Part shown: positions 7,156-14,235 of the stretch, one piece after another
Layout: every line of letters begins with the position of its first letter
Numbering within the stretch: the first letter of the stretch is position 1
DNA from: JAAYDH01 sp964345825
Lineage (GTDB): Bacteria > Bacillota_I > Bacilli_A > RFN20 > CAG-826
Assembly (NCBI GenBank): GCA_964345825.1
Contig: CAYFSI010000010.1
Coordinates: 1-31,576, forward strand
DNA: 31,576 nucleotides
Direction: 5' to 3'
Position numbers and translations under genes: made by a program
Notes under the pieces: generated by a model
Told to the model about the DNA's origin: nothing
Databases searched by the model: none
What the model saw: only the letters and a program-made list of their open reading frames with translations

Positions 7156-7179
7156 ATGGTGCGAAAAGTTTTACACCAT
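7156..7179. promoter_or_regulatory. inverted repeat between glyA and glmS
   Basis: ATGGTG (7156-7161) and CACCAT (7174-7179) are inverted copies around an AAAAGTTTT core. It has no T tract suited to either gene, so operator or leader hairpin is more likely than terminator. No glmS ribozyme is recognisable. Confidence 0.35.
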
Positions 7180-7251
7180 TTTGGGTTTGTGATATCATAT
7201 TCAAAATTATTATGTTATCTTTAGTGGGACATTATAGAAAGGCTTCTTAAT

Positions 7252-9033
7252 ATGTGTGGTATTGTTGGATGTATTGGCAAAGTAGATGCAAAGGAATACT
7301 TACTCTATGGTCTTGAAACATTAGATTATCGTGGCTATGATTCCGCTGGTGTGGCTTTTCTAAACCATAATAAGCTTGAAATTGTTAAAACCATTGGCTC
7401 AGTCAAGAAATTGATCGAGCAAATTACTCAACCAGTCGAAAGTCATTTAGGCATTGGTCACACTCGCTGGGCAACTCACGGAGTGCCTTCTATTCCTAAT
7501 GCTCACCCTGTTCAATCGATGAAAAAGAAAGTCACCCTCGTCCATAATGGAGTAATTGAAAATTTCCAAGCTCTTAAAGATGAACTAACCGCTAAGGGAT
7601 ACCATTTTAATGGTCAAACCGATAGCGAGATTATCGCTTGCCTTATCGAAGATAAATTGTCCAAAAACCCAAATGTTGCTAAAGTCTTGGTTGAAGTCAT
7701 GAAAATGTTACATGGTAGTTTTGCCTGCTTAATTATTATTGATGGTGATTTTGATAAAATCTATGTTATAAAACGCAGTTCCCCGCTTCTTGTTGCCAAA
7801 GGAGAAGGCTTTCATTTATTAGCGAGCGATGCTCTGCCAATAATGAAATATTCCAGCCAAGTTTTCGCTCTTCCTGACGACAGTATATCCGTTATCAGCA
7901 GCGATACATTTCAATTGTTTGATATTAACCTTCAACCACTTGAAATTAAATTTATTACTAAAGACCTCGCTCTCATCTCTCGTGACCTTAATGGTTATCC
8001 CCATTACATGTTAAAAGAAATAGAAGAGATTGAGTCTGTTGTCCGCCGCTTAATGGTTACCTATCATCCCGAAGATAAGTTTCTGTTTGATGATAAGCTT
8101 TTGACGACGCTTAAAGAGAGCGACAGCATTATTTTTATTGCTTGTGGCACAAGTTATCACGCTTCTTTAATTGGAGCACGTTACTTTCGTCACATCGGGA
8201 AAAACGCTTCTGTATTTGTCGCCAGCGAATGGGCTTTCTATCCTCAAATTATGGGTGAGAAACCATTTATTATTATGCTTTCCCAGTCAGGCGAAACCGC
8301 TGATTTAATACATGCTTTAAAAGTCGCTCATGAACACGAATTAAAAATGCTTTTGATTACCAATGTGCAAGGATCGACTTTGGAAATGGCTGCTGATTTT
8401 TCCATTTGTCTAAACGCTGGATCAGAAATTTCCGTTGCTTCCACAAAAGCTTATGCTGCTCAAGTAGCCGCTCTTGCTTTATTAACCAATTCTCTACAAG
8501 ATCGTCATAACATTATCCGTGATTTGAATGAAAGTTGTTCGGTTATTTCCGAAATTCGCAATTCATATAAACCAAAAATTGAAGCGATGGCGGACGCTTT
8601 AAAAAATAATAAAGACATTTATTTCTTGGGGCGAGGATATGATTTTGATCTGTCTCTTGAAGCCTCGTTAAAATTAAAAGAAATTAGTTATATTCATTCG
8701 GAAGCGATTCCTGGTGGTGAATTAAAACACGGCCCTATCGCTCTTATAGAATCTGGTACGCCTATTATCGTTTTTGTCACCGACGATGTTACTGCTTCAA
8801 GCATGAGAAATAACATTCAAGAGATTAAAGCTCGGGGAGCGGAAGTATTTGTCGTTACAACTAAAAAACTCGCCCTACCTGGTGATTCTATTGTTGTTAG
8901 CGATTATCGTCGCTATTTATCGAGCGTGGCGATCTCTTCCGTTGCTTTCTATTTCGCCTACTACGTTTCTTTGAAAAAAGGACTCAATGTTGATAAACCT
9001 CGCAATTTAGCGAAAGCTGTTACTGTCGAATAA
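7252..9033 (+). CDS. glmS: Glutamine-fructose-6-phosphate aminotransferase (isomerizing)
   Basis: GlmS makes glucosamine 6-phosphate from fructose 6-phosphate and glutamine, the first step to UDP-GlcNAc. The N-terminal glutaminase domain starts MCGIVGCIG with the nucleophile Cys2, followed by GIGHTRWATHG and HNGVIEN. Two SIS domains follow (about 290-430 and 455-590) with the sugar-phosphate loop SQSGETADL and the segment AIPGGELKHGPIALIE. The C-terminus DKPRNLAKAVTVE is the family-specific end. Length 593 (family about 600). GAAAGG lies 11 bases upstream of the ATG. The GT4 gene follows after 50 bp without a terminator but with its own TATAAT, fitting a cell-envelope amino-sugar/glycolipid link. 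Confidence 0.97.
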   Translation: MCGIVGCIGKVDAKEYLLYGLETLDYRGYDSAGVAFLNHNKLEIVKTIGSVKKLIEQITQPVESHLGIGHTRWATHGVPSIPNAHPVQSMKKKVTLVHNGVIENFQALKDELTAKGYHFNGQTDSEIIACLIEDKLSKNPNVAKVLVEVMKMLHGSFACLIIIDGDFDKIYVIKRSSPLLVAKGEGFHLLASDALPIMKYSSQVFALPDDSISVISSDTFQLFDINLQPLEIKFITKDLALISRDLNGYPHYMLKEIEEIESVVRRLMVTYHPEDKFLFDDKLLTTLKESDSIIFIACGTSYHASLIGARYFRHIGKNASVFVASEWAFYPQIMGEKPFIIMLSQSGETADLIHALKVAHEHELKMLLITNVQGSTLEMAADFSICLNAGSEISVASTKAYAAQVAALALLTNSLQDRHNIIRDLNESCSVISEIRNSYKPKIEAMADALKNNKDIYFLGRGYDFDLSLEASLKLKEISYIHSEAIPGGELKHGPIALIESGTPIIVFVTDDVTASSMRNNIQEIKARGAEVFVVTTKKLALPGDSIVVSDYRRYLSSVAISSVAFYFAYYVSLKKGLNVDKPRNLAKAVTVE

Positions 9034-9083
9034 TATATTATTATCCTGTATAATTGAAACGATAAGAAAGAGAGGACACTCTT

Positions 9084-10268
9084 ATGGTCATTACGATTAT
9101 CGCGGATGTATTGGGAAAACCAAATAATGGGACCACACTCGCCGCTTTAAATCTTATTAATTCTTTAAAAAGTAAAGGACATGATGTACGCGTTCTTTGC
9201 TGCGATAAAAACTACGCAAATCAAGAAGGGTATTTCATTATTCCTACCCTCAATTTTGGCATCTTTGAAGGCTATGTAAAAAAGAATGGTGTAGCTCTCG
9301 CCAAAGTCGATGAGAACATTCTTCAAAAGGCCGTTGAAGGAGCTGACATTGTCCATTCTATTTTGCCATTTTCAGTTGGACGAGCCGTGGCCCGATACTG
9401 CTTAAAACACAACATTCCATTTACCAGTGGATTCCACGCTCAAGCGGAAAATCTTAGCAACCATGTTTTCATGATGAATTTTCCTTTAGCTAACTCTGCT
9501 ATTTATCGCAATTTTTGGTCACATTATTATTGCATGTGCGATGCTATACATTATCCTACTTCATTTATTCGCGATTATGTCCGTCGTTACATGAATGGAC
9601 CTGTTCCATATGCGATTTCGAATGGTGTTGATACCTCTTTGTTTAACTTGTCAATTCGCAAAGAAAAACCGGAAGAATTTAAAGGCAAATTCCTCATCGT
9701 TATGTCTGGTCGTTATTCAACAGAGAAGAAACAAATTTTGCTTCTCAAAGCTGCTTTATTGAGCAAGCACAAAAAAGAACTGCAAATCGTTTTAGCCGGT
9801 AGTGGGCCCAAAGAGAAAAAACTTAAGAAATGGATTAATCATCACATGAAAGAAAATCCAGCAATTCTCAAGTCATACAAACACGAGGAAATTAATCAAA
9901 TTCTTGGCTGCGCTGATTTGTATGTCCACACTTCTCTAATTGAGATAGAAGCCATTTCTTGTCTTGAAGCACTGTCTTGTGGGTTAGTTCCGGTCATATC
10001 AAATTCCCCCAGAAGCGCGACTAGTCGATTTGCCTTGAGGCCAGAATCTTCCTTCAACTATCGATCCGCTCGTGATTTAGCAAAAAAGATTGACTGGTGG
10101 ATTGAACACCCTGAAGAAAAAGCTAAAGCCTCAGTTCAATATAGTAACTTTGCTAAGCAATTTGAAATTAATCTATGCATGGATCGAATGGAGCAAATGC
10201 TCATCGAGACATATCGAAGATTTGATGGTCAAAAGCCTTGGTTGAAAGCAAAACATAAACACGAGTAA
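9084..10268 (+). CDS. Family 4 (GT-B) glycosyltransferase
   Basis: 394 residues with two Rossmann-like domains. The N-terminal acceptor domain begins MVITIIADVLGKPNNGTT with the Gly/Asn-rich loop of GT4 enzymes; ISNGVDTSLF (about residue 181) is the inter-domain hinge. The C-terminal donor domain has the FLIVMSGRYSTEKKQ strand-loop with the conserved Arg and Lys, and the EIEAISCLEALSCGLVP segment (E-x7-E). Relatives in Firmicutes and Mollicutes include membrane diacylglycerol glucosyltransferases and teichoic/lipoglycan enzymes; the acceptor here cannot be decided. The lack of membrane spans fits a peripheral cytoplasmic-face enzyme. GAGAGGA precedes the start and a TATAAT (9049-9054) lies 30 bases before it. 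Confidence 0.88.
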   Translation: MVITIIADVLGKPNNGTTLAALNLINSLKSKGHDVRVLCCDKNYANQEGYFIIPTLNFGIFEGYVKKNGVALAKVDENILQKAVEGADIVHSILPFSVGRAVARYCLKHNIPFTSGFHAQAENLSNHVFMMNFPLANSAIYRNFWSHYYCMCDAIHYPTSFIRDYVRRYMNGPVPYAISNGVDTSLFNLSIRKEKPEEFKGKFLIVMSGRYSTEKKQILLLKAALLSKHKKELQIVLAGSGPKEKKLKKWINHHMKENPAILKSYKHEEINQILGCADLYVHTSLIEIEAISCLEALSCGLVPVISNSPRSATSRFALRPESSFNYRSARDLAKKIDWWIEHPEEKAKASVQYSNFAKQFEINLCMDRMEQMLIETYRRFDGQKPWLKAKHKHE

Positions 10269-10278
10269 ACTGAAAATT

Positions 10279-10303
10279 AGGTGAAACAATTCACCTTTTT
10301 TCT
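10279..10303 (+). terminator. terminator after the glycosyltransferase gene
   Basis: Stem AGGTGAA/TTCACCT with loop ACAA and T6 tail. Confidence 0.85.
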
Positions 10304-10323
10304 TTGATTGAACCCTCTGTTTA

Positions 10324-10352
10324 TTGATTAATCTTATCTTTTATTCTAGAAT
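10324..10352 (+). promoter_or_regulatory. promoter of the lipoprotein gene, positioned for a leaderless mRNA
   Basis: TTGATT (10324-10329), 17-bp spacer, TAGAAT (10347-10352). Only 7 bases separate the -10 box from the ATG at 10360, so transcription would start at or next to the start codon; no purine-rich site lies between. Confidence 0.6.
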
Positions 10353-10359
10353 AAAATCC

Positions 10360-11133
10360 ATGAATAAGAAATTTAGCATTCCTCTTATCCTTATTAACGT
10401 TTTTTCGCTTGTGGCTTGTGAGAATGAAGAAGTCATCTCCACTAATGAGGCCAAAACCATTTTAAATGGAATTTATGATGCTCAAAAAATGATTGATAAC
10501 AATGCCTTGGCTTTTTCTTACGATTATGATGATTATCAATCCAATATCTCGACGAACGATGAAACAACTCAATCAATATCTGCTTTCATCAGCTGTCCTG
10601 ATTATTATTTCTATTTCAAAAATGTTTCTAAAACAAACGATACATTAGCGGCTGACGATTTGGTCTACGCTTTTTTACGAGATGGAACCTTTTATATCGT
10701 ATTTCAAGAATATAACGATGACGTTTATACTCGTGAATATGCAAAATACGATAATTTCGATTCCGATGATTCATTCATCTATTCTCTTTATGTGAATTAT
10801 TACATTACTGCCTATAAAGGCACGGACTATAAAAACGATTTATTAAATGAACAAAATGGGTTATTAAGCGACTCATTCAACTTAAACTATGATTATGTCA
10901 ACATTAAAACAACCTCCTCTTCTAGTGATTCACTGAGAATAAAATATCGGACCATTTCATCTTCAAAAGCTGAGAGAGTTGGTCAATATTATTGGAAAGA
11001 CAACTTTCTTAAAGAGGTCAAGATCGAATACTCCGATGACGTGGAATATGATAAGACAACCATCAAGTTTGATGATGATATTAAATATCTATACCCTAAT
11101 TTAAGCGACTATACACTCAATTCAAATAATTGA
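10360..11133 (+). CDS. Secreted lipoprotein of unknown function
   Basis: 257 residues. A lipoprotein signal peptide is clear: Met-Asn-Lys-Lys, a hydrophobic core, and the lipobox Leu-Val-Ala-Cys with Cys20. The mature part is acidic, rich in Asp/Tyr/Ser/Thr, and predicted mostly beta. I see no known domain; its style resembles LolA/LppX-like lipid-binding lipoproteins, but no motif proves it. I chose the ATG at 10360; the in-frame TTG at 10324 coincides with the -35 box and would bury the signal peptide. The stop is TGA, the only TGA among the genes here. There is no ribosome-binding site (see promoter). Confidence 0.75.
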   Translation: MNKKFSIPLILINVFSLVACENEEVISTNEAKTILNGIYDAQKMIDNNALAFSYDYDDYQSNISTNDETTQSISAFISCPDYYFYFKNVSKTNDTLAADDLVYAFLRDGTFYIVFQEYNDDVYTREYAKYDNFDSDDSFIYSLYVNYYITAYKGTDYKNDLLNEQNGLLSDSFNLNYDYVNIKTTSSSSDSLRIKYRTISSSKAERVGQYYWKDNFLKEVKIEYSDDVEYDKTTIKFDDDIKYLYPNLSDYTLNSNN

Positions 11134-11155
11134 TTGATAATATAGTGCATCTGTT

Positions 11156-11183
11156 TTGTCATCTACTCATCTCATGATATAAT
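11156..11183 (+). promoter_or_regulatory. promoter of the rubrerythrin gene
   Basis: TTGTCA (11156-11161), 16-bp spacer, TATAAT (11178-11183) preceded by TG at 11175-11176 (extended -10). Strong promoter, consistent with high expression. Confidence 0.8.
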
Positions 11184-11207
11184 AAGACCATACTAAGGAG
11201 ATTTAAT

Positions 11208-11747
11208 ATGGAATTAAAAGGTTCAAGAACTGAAAAAAACTTAGAGATTGCCTTCGCCGGAGAGTCCCAGGCAAGAAATAAGTACACTTACTACGCGAGT
11301 AAGGCCAAAAAGGAAGGCTATGAGCAAATCGCTGAGCTTTTCTTAGAAACCGCTGAAAACGAAAAAGAACACGCTAAACTTTGGTTTAAGTACCTCCATG
11401 GTGGTGATATACCAACAACCGCGGACAATTTAAAAGATGCGGCTGAAGGTGAACATTATGAGTGGACTGATATGTACAAACATATGGCGGAAGTCGCTAA
11501 CGAAGAAGGTTTCCATGAGATTGGCGCTAAATTTGAATTAGTCGCTGCCATTGAAGCCAAACACGAAGAGAGATATCTAAAACTTCTTGAAAACGTTAAA
11601 GAAGGCAAAGTCTTTATCGCTCCTGATGTTGTGGTCTGGAAATGTCGTAATTGCGGTCATCTCCACATTGGAAAAGATGCCCCAGCCATTTGCCCAGCCT
11701 GCAATCACCCAATGAGTTATTTCGAACTCCGCGCTGTTAATTATTAA
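11208..11747 (+). CDS. rbr: Rubrerythrin
   Basis: A cytoplasmic di-iron peroxidase that reduces H2O2 with electrons from rubredoxin or NADH systems in anaerobes. Residues 1-135 form the ferritin-like four-helix bundle with di-iron ligands in ExxH pairs (E52-x-x-H55, and EAKH later) plus the first-helix Glu in GESQARNKY. Residues 140-179 form the rubredoxin-like Fe(SCys)4 centre with CRNCG and CPAC. Length 179 is typical. It has a strong promoter, a TAAGGAG site and a strong terminator, so it is monocistronic. A rubredoxin gene occurs at 25936 and a glutathione peroxidase at 22115, forming the peroxide-defence set of this window. Confidence 0.96.
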   Translation: MELKGSRTEKNLEIAFAGESQARNKYTYYASKAKKEGYEQIAELFLETAENEKEHAKLWFKYLHGGDIPTTADNLKDAAEGEHYEWTDMYKHMAEVANEEGFHEIGAKFELVAAIEAKHEERYLKLLENVKEGKVFIAPDVVVWKCRNCGHLHIGKDAPAICPACNHPMSYFELRAVNY

Positions 11748-11766
11748 TAGTTGGTTGTCTAAAATT

Positions 11767-11797
11767 GACTCCGCAAATAGTGTGGAGTCTTTTTTAT
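11767..11797 (+). terminator. terminator of the rubrerythrin gene
   Basis: Eight-base-pair stem GACTCCGC/GTGGAGTC (one G-U) with a T6 tail. Confidence 0.88.
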
Positions 11798-11878
11798 TCC
11801 TTTTTTAAAAGAAATACCGAAAAAAAGAGTAGAAAAACCAAATATTGCCTTTTTTTAAAATTGGTCGCTTAAAAGGAC

Positions 11879-11909
11879 TTGCAATTTTTTGTTTTTTCTT
11901 TAATAATAT
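11879..11909 (+). promoter_or_regulatory. probable promoter of the tRNA-Asp/tRNA-Phe unit
   Basis: TTGCAA (11879-11884) followed by TAATAAT (11901-11907), spacing 16-19 depending on the hexamer chosen. A 10-bp palindrome TAAGCGCTTA (11911-11920) lies between it and the tRNA, near the expected transcription start. Confidence 0.5.
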
Positions 11910-11926
11910 TTAAGCGCTTAGCAAGT

Positions 11927-12002
11927 GGACCATTGGTGTAGCGGTTAACATGTCTCCCTGTCACGGAGAAGATCACGGGTTCGATTCCCGTATGGTCCGC
12001 CA
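11927..12002 (+). tRNA. tRNA-Asp (anticodon GTC)
   Basis: 76 nt with encoded GCCA end. Acceptor GGACCAT/ATGGTCC, anticodon stem TCTCC/GGAGA with loop CTGTCAC, T arm ACGGG-TTCGATT-CCCGT. It is followed after 14 bases by tRNA-Phe in one transcription unit. Confidence 0.96.
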
Positions 12003-12016
12003 GCGCTTTAGTTGAT

Positions 12017-12092
12017 GGTCTGGTAGCTCAGGTAGTAGAGCAGTAGACTGAAAATCTACGTGTCGGGAGTGCAAATCTCTCCTAGACCACCA
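12017..12092 (+). tRNA. tRNA-Phe (anticodon GAA)
   Basis: 76 nt with encoded CCA. Acceptor GGTCTGG/CTAGACC (one G-U), anticodon stem GTAGA/TCTAC with loop CTGAAAA. The T loop is TGCAAAT: position 55 is G instead of U (pseudouridine), and the D loop AGGTAGTA lacks the usual G at position 18, the partner of 55. Both sides of the G18-psi55 tertiary contact are therefore changed. Confidence 0.94.
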
Positions 12093-12100
12093 TGAAATTT

Positions 12101-12126
12101 ACGGTATCAAAAATACCGTTTTTTAA
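12101..12126 (+). terminator. terminator of the tRNA-Asp/Phe unit
   Basis: Stem ACGGTAT/ATACCGT with loop CAAAA and T7 tail. Confidence 0.88.
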
Positions 12127-12153
12127 TAAAAAAGAGAGATATCTCAATCTCTC
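12127..12153 (-). terminator. terminator of the candidate small RNA
   Basis: On the minus strand: stem GAGAGAT/ATCTCTC with a 6-base loop followed by T6. On the plus strand the stem has no T tail, so it works in minus orientation only. Confidence 0.8.
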
Positions 12154-12219
12154 AGTTGCGCTTGTTAAACAGGTTCCATTTAGGGCATCGTTATTAACCA
12201 AATGAAGATGGGCTTTTGC
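12127..12219 (-). ncRNA. candidate structured small RNA (about 90 nt)
   Basis: A complete non-coding transcription unit is visible on the minus strand: TTGCAT (-35) and TATAAT (-10) with 16-bp spacing, about 90 bases of sequence without a usable ORF, and a rho-independent terminator. Near the 5' end GTTGC can pair with GCAAC about 60 bases later. Inside, TTCATTT pairs with AAATGGA (one wobble), and the segment CCTGTTTAACAAG is nearly self-complementary. It ends back-to-back with the tRNA terminator on the other strand. I do not recognise an Rfam family; it lacks SRP RNA, 6S and tmRNA hallmarks. Function unknown. Confidence 0.6.
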
Positions 12220-12225
12220 AACGGA

Positions 12226-12253
12226 ATTATAGCATTGCTCCCTTAAGATGCAA
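12226..12253 (-). promoter_or_regulatory. promoter of the candidate small RNA
   Basis: Minus strand TTGCAT (12253-12248) and TATAAT (12231-12226), 16-bp spacer; predicted start near 12219. Confidence 0.7.
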
Positions 12254-12262
12254 AAAAATGTT

Positions 12263-12289
12263 AAAAAAGAAGTTCGGGATCCGAAACTT
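12263..12289 (-). terminator. possible second minus-strand terminator
   Basis: On the minus strand: AAGTT-T-CGG / CCGAACTT (one bulged T) with a 3-base loop, then CTTTTTT. No minus-strand gene precedes it. A weak promoter-like pair TTGCCG (12383-12378) and TGTAAA (12360-12355), 17 bp apart, could drive a transcript of about 85 nt ending here. Confidence 0.45.
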
Positions 12290-12510
12290 AATTTGGCTTA
12301 TTACATGAACTTCAACATTAAATTAAGATATAATTTACCAAGGCTCTGATATTTTTTACATCAATTGAATAAACAATCGGCAAAAATATATTTTTTTAAT
12401 TAAAAAAGAAATATCATTTAATATTTTTTCGAACTGATCCAATCCAACAAAAGTATCCATTTTTTTGTATTAATAGTAGAGGAACATTTATTCTTCTAGA
12501 AAGGGAAAGT
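12290..12510. other. AT-rich leader region before the SEAL-type lipoprotein gene
   Basis: No ORF or known riboswitch is visible. It holds TATAAT at 12329-12334, which could start a long (about 170-nt) plus-strand leader, and the weak minus-strand promoter-like pair named above. Confidence 0.4.
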
Positions 12511-12936
12511 ATGACTAAAAACAAACATCTGGCGAAACTTTTAGGTTTCATTCCAGCCATGGCTCTTCTTGTCTCGTGTAGCTTTGGCAGTACTTCAACA
12601 GATACGATAGTTGAAGATTTGACTTACGCCACGGTGAGCATAAACCCTAGTGTTGCATTAATGGTAAACGCTCAACAACAAATTCGAACTGCTTTCGCTC
12701 TTAACGGAGATGGCGAAATGGTAATGTTGCAATTAGATTTAGAGGGTAAAACATTGCAACATGGCGTGACAGAAATCGTTGATGAAACTATTGATTTAGA
12801 CTTCATTAGTGGAGAAATGGTGGATCCTAACGTTGAAGTCGACGTTATCAGTAATCAAACTACCCTTCAAAGCCAAACACGAAAAGGCGATAACTCAGGT
12901 AATCCCGAAGGTCCAAATGCAGTAATTATTAGTTAA
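12511..12936 (+). CDS. Lipoprotein with an RsgI-middle (SEAL-like) domain
   Basis: 141 residues. The lipoprotein signal peptide has lipobox Leu-Val-Ser-Cys with Cys23. Residues 38-100 resemble the extracellular middle domain of RsgI anti-sigma factors: YATVSINPSVALMVNA, a GDGEMVMLQLDLEGK segment, then a helix VTEIVDETIDLDFIS. The Asn45-Pro46 pair stands where RsgI SEAL domains cleave themselves. In RsgI this domain sits outside a transmembrane helix and an intracellular sigma-factor-binding domain; here both are absent and the domain is tethered by a lipid instead. The tail (125-141) is Gly/Asn/Pro-rich. GAAAGGG precedes the ATG; a terminator follows. The role is unknown; structural or decoy functions are possible. 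Confidence 0.72.
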   Translation: MTKNKHLAKLLGFIPAMALLVSCSFGSTSTDTIVEDLTYATVSINPSVALMVNAQQQIRTAFALNGDGEMVMLQLDLEGKTLQHGVTEIVDETIDLDFISGEMVDPNVEVDVISNQTTLQSQTRKGDNSGNPEGPNAVIIS

Positions 12937-12960
12937 CTATTGCTGTTAATCATTCATTAC

Positions 12961-12986
12961 AAAGCTGATTCCGGTCAGCTTTTTTA
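12961..12986 (+). terminator. terminator of the SEAL-type lipoprotein gene
   Basis: Eight-base-pair stem AAAGCTGA/TCAGCTTT with loop TTCCGG and a T tail. Confidence 0.85.
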
Positions 12987-13076
12987 AATAAAAACTACAT
13001 CTATGATAATCCGCTGTTCAATCACAACACATGGCGATTCTCTATGTAGAAAAGAAAAGGATAATCTTGCTTTTTC

Positions 13077-13105
13077 TTGTTAAACAAGACTATTAACGAT
13101 AAAAT
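13077..13105 (+). promoter_or_regulatory. promoter of the two-gene membrane-protein operon, positioned for a leaderless mRNA
   Basis: TTGTTA (13077-13082), 17-bp spacer, TAAAAT (13100-13105). The ATG at 13112 follows after 6 bases and no ribosome-binding site fits between. Confidence 0.6.
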
Positions 13106-13111
13106 GGCAAT

Positions 13112-13576
13112 ATGGAAAAGAAAAACATCATCATAAAACCCAATAGTCGTTTTTTTGTCTTGAGAGATGCCCATTTGTTTGACTGGGAATTGTTGGAAGA
13201 AAAATCTACCGACGAAAAAGTTGAATTATTTTTGCAAAGGGACAATGAAACTAAGTATTACTCAGAATTGATTAAGATTGAAAAAAATTACTATAAAACA
13301 TCATCTGTGCCAATGTGGTCATTGTTTGTATTAGCTGGATTAGCCTTTCTCTTTTTGACTCTTTATTTAGTGATGACTTTTGCGGCTCCTGATAGCGATG
13401 ATCTTCTATGGTTTTTAGTAACTCTTTTGCCGGGCGTTCTATCCTCGGGTGTCCTAGGAGTTTTGGCCATTTTAAGAACTCGTCAATCCTTGAAATATAC
13501 TTCTAATCGTGAAGAGAGATATAATTCATACTTAGGTAAGGTACAGGAATTGAAAAATGAAGAAGTACGAAACTAA
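13112..13576 (+). CDS. Two-helix membrane protein of unknown function (first of a related pair)
   Basis: 154 residues: a cytoplasmic N-terminal part (1-65), two hydrophobic helices at about 67-90 and 99-122, and a basic C-terminal tail. The N-terminal part carries FDWELLEE, then FLQRD and KYYSELIKIEKNYY, a layout repeated in the next protein (FGWEFVSN, VMKRD, NYRRLRSL). The two genes overlap by 20 bases and are surely co-translated. I know no family for it. The promoter suggests a leaderless mRNA. Confidence 0.75.
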   Translation: MEKKNIIIKPNSRFFVLRDAHLFDWELLEEKSTDEKVELFLQRDNETKYYSELIKIEKNYYKTSSVPMWSLFVLAGLAFLFLTLYLVMTFAAPDSDDLLWFLVTLLPGVLSSGVLGVLAILRTRQSLKYTSNREERYNSYLGKVQELKNEEVRN

Positions 13577-14093
13577 AACTTGGAAGATTGTTAAAAAGAA
13601 TCTCGAAAAAGAAATCGCTAATCGCGAACATTTCGGGTGGGAATTTGTATCCAACTCTTTGAATAATAATGGTACTTTTATTTATTTAGTCATGAAAAGA
13701 GACCGCAGCAATCCAAACTATCGCCGCCTTCGTTCTTTAAGCTTCCAATCTCGTGTTATCGGAACGACCTTTCCCTTCTCTTTTATTATATGGACCATCG
13801 TCGGATTGGCCTTCCTGATTCCTTGGCTTTTTTTACAAGTTTATAGCTACATGATTTTCCTCTTGATTATTGCTCTATTTTGCTTTTCTATCGCTCTTTT
13901 CATATTACTTATTTTCGTTTTCACTCGAAGCAAAAAGGGCGCATTGTTGAAAGAATTATATTGTGAAGGAGATGAATTGCTTGGCAAATTGAAGGTTAAG
14001 CCAATAGACAACAATATCATGAAACCCGGACCTGAAAGTTTTCACCTTAGAAAATTGATCATTTCCAAAAATAACGAAAAGAAAAGCAACTAG
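13557..14093 (+). CDS. Two-helix membrane protein of unknown function (second of a related pair)
   Basis: 178 residues. The N-terminal 65 residues are basic and contain a GWE-type motif (HFGWEFVS) and VMKRDRSNPNYRRL. Two long hydrophobic helices follow at about 72-95 and 99-123, then a cytoplasmic tail. The order 'W-E motif, R-D motif, Tyr-rich basic stretch, two helices' matches the preceding gene, so they are probably diverged tandem copies that may form a heteromer. Function unknown. The ATG lies inside the upstream gene, with AGGA about 8 bases before it. No terminator is visible before the ABC gene 142 bp downstream. Confidence 0.75.
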   Translation: MKKYETKTWKIVKKNLEKEIANREHFGWEFVSNSLNNNGTFIYLVMKRDRSNPNYRRLRSLSFQSRVIGTTFPFSFIIWTIVGLAFLIPWLFLQVYSYMIFLLIIALFCFSIALFILLIFVFTRSKKGALLKELYCEGDELLGKLKVKPIDNNIMKPGPESFHLRKLIISKNNEKKSN

Positions 14094-14235
14094 TTCTCCA
14101 TTTGCTCAATAAGACTAATACTGACTGGAACTCTAACGGAACTTAGAATTTTTTCATATTCATTGACTTTATTAACAATAATTAGTAACAATTATAGATA
14201 CTATTAATGAAGAATACTTCATTGGGAGGTAAACA

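Noticed and set aside
7042..7251. glmS ribozyme or riboswitch upstream of glmS
   Set aside because: The 210-bp region lacks the ribozyme core and is partly taken by glyA signals; only short palindromes are seen.
14163..14210. Promoter of the fused ABC gene using TTGACT at 14163
   Set aside because: No acceptable -10 box lies 15-19 bp downstream of this -35, so I do not list it.
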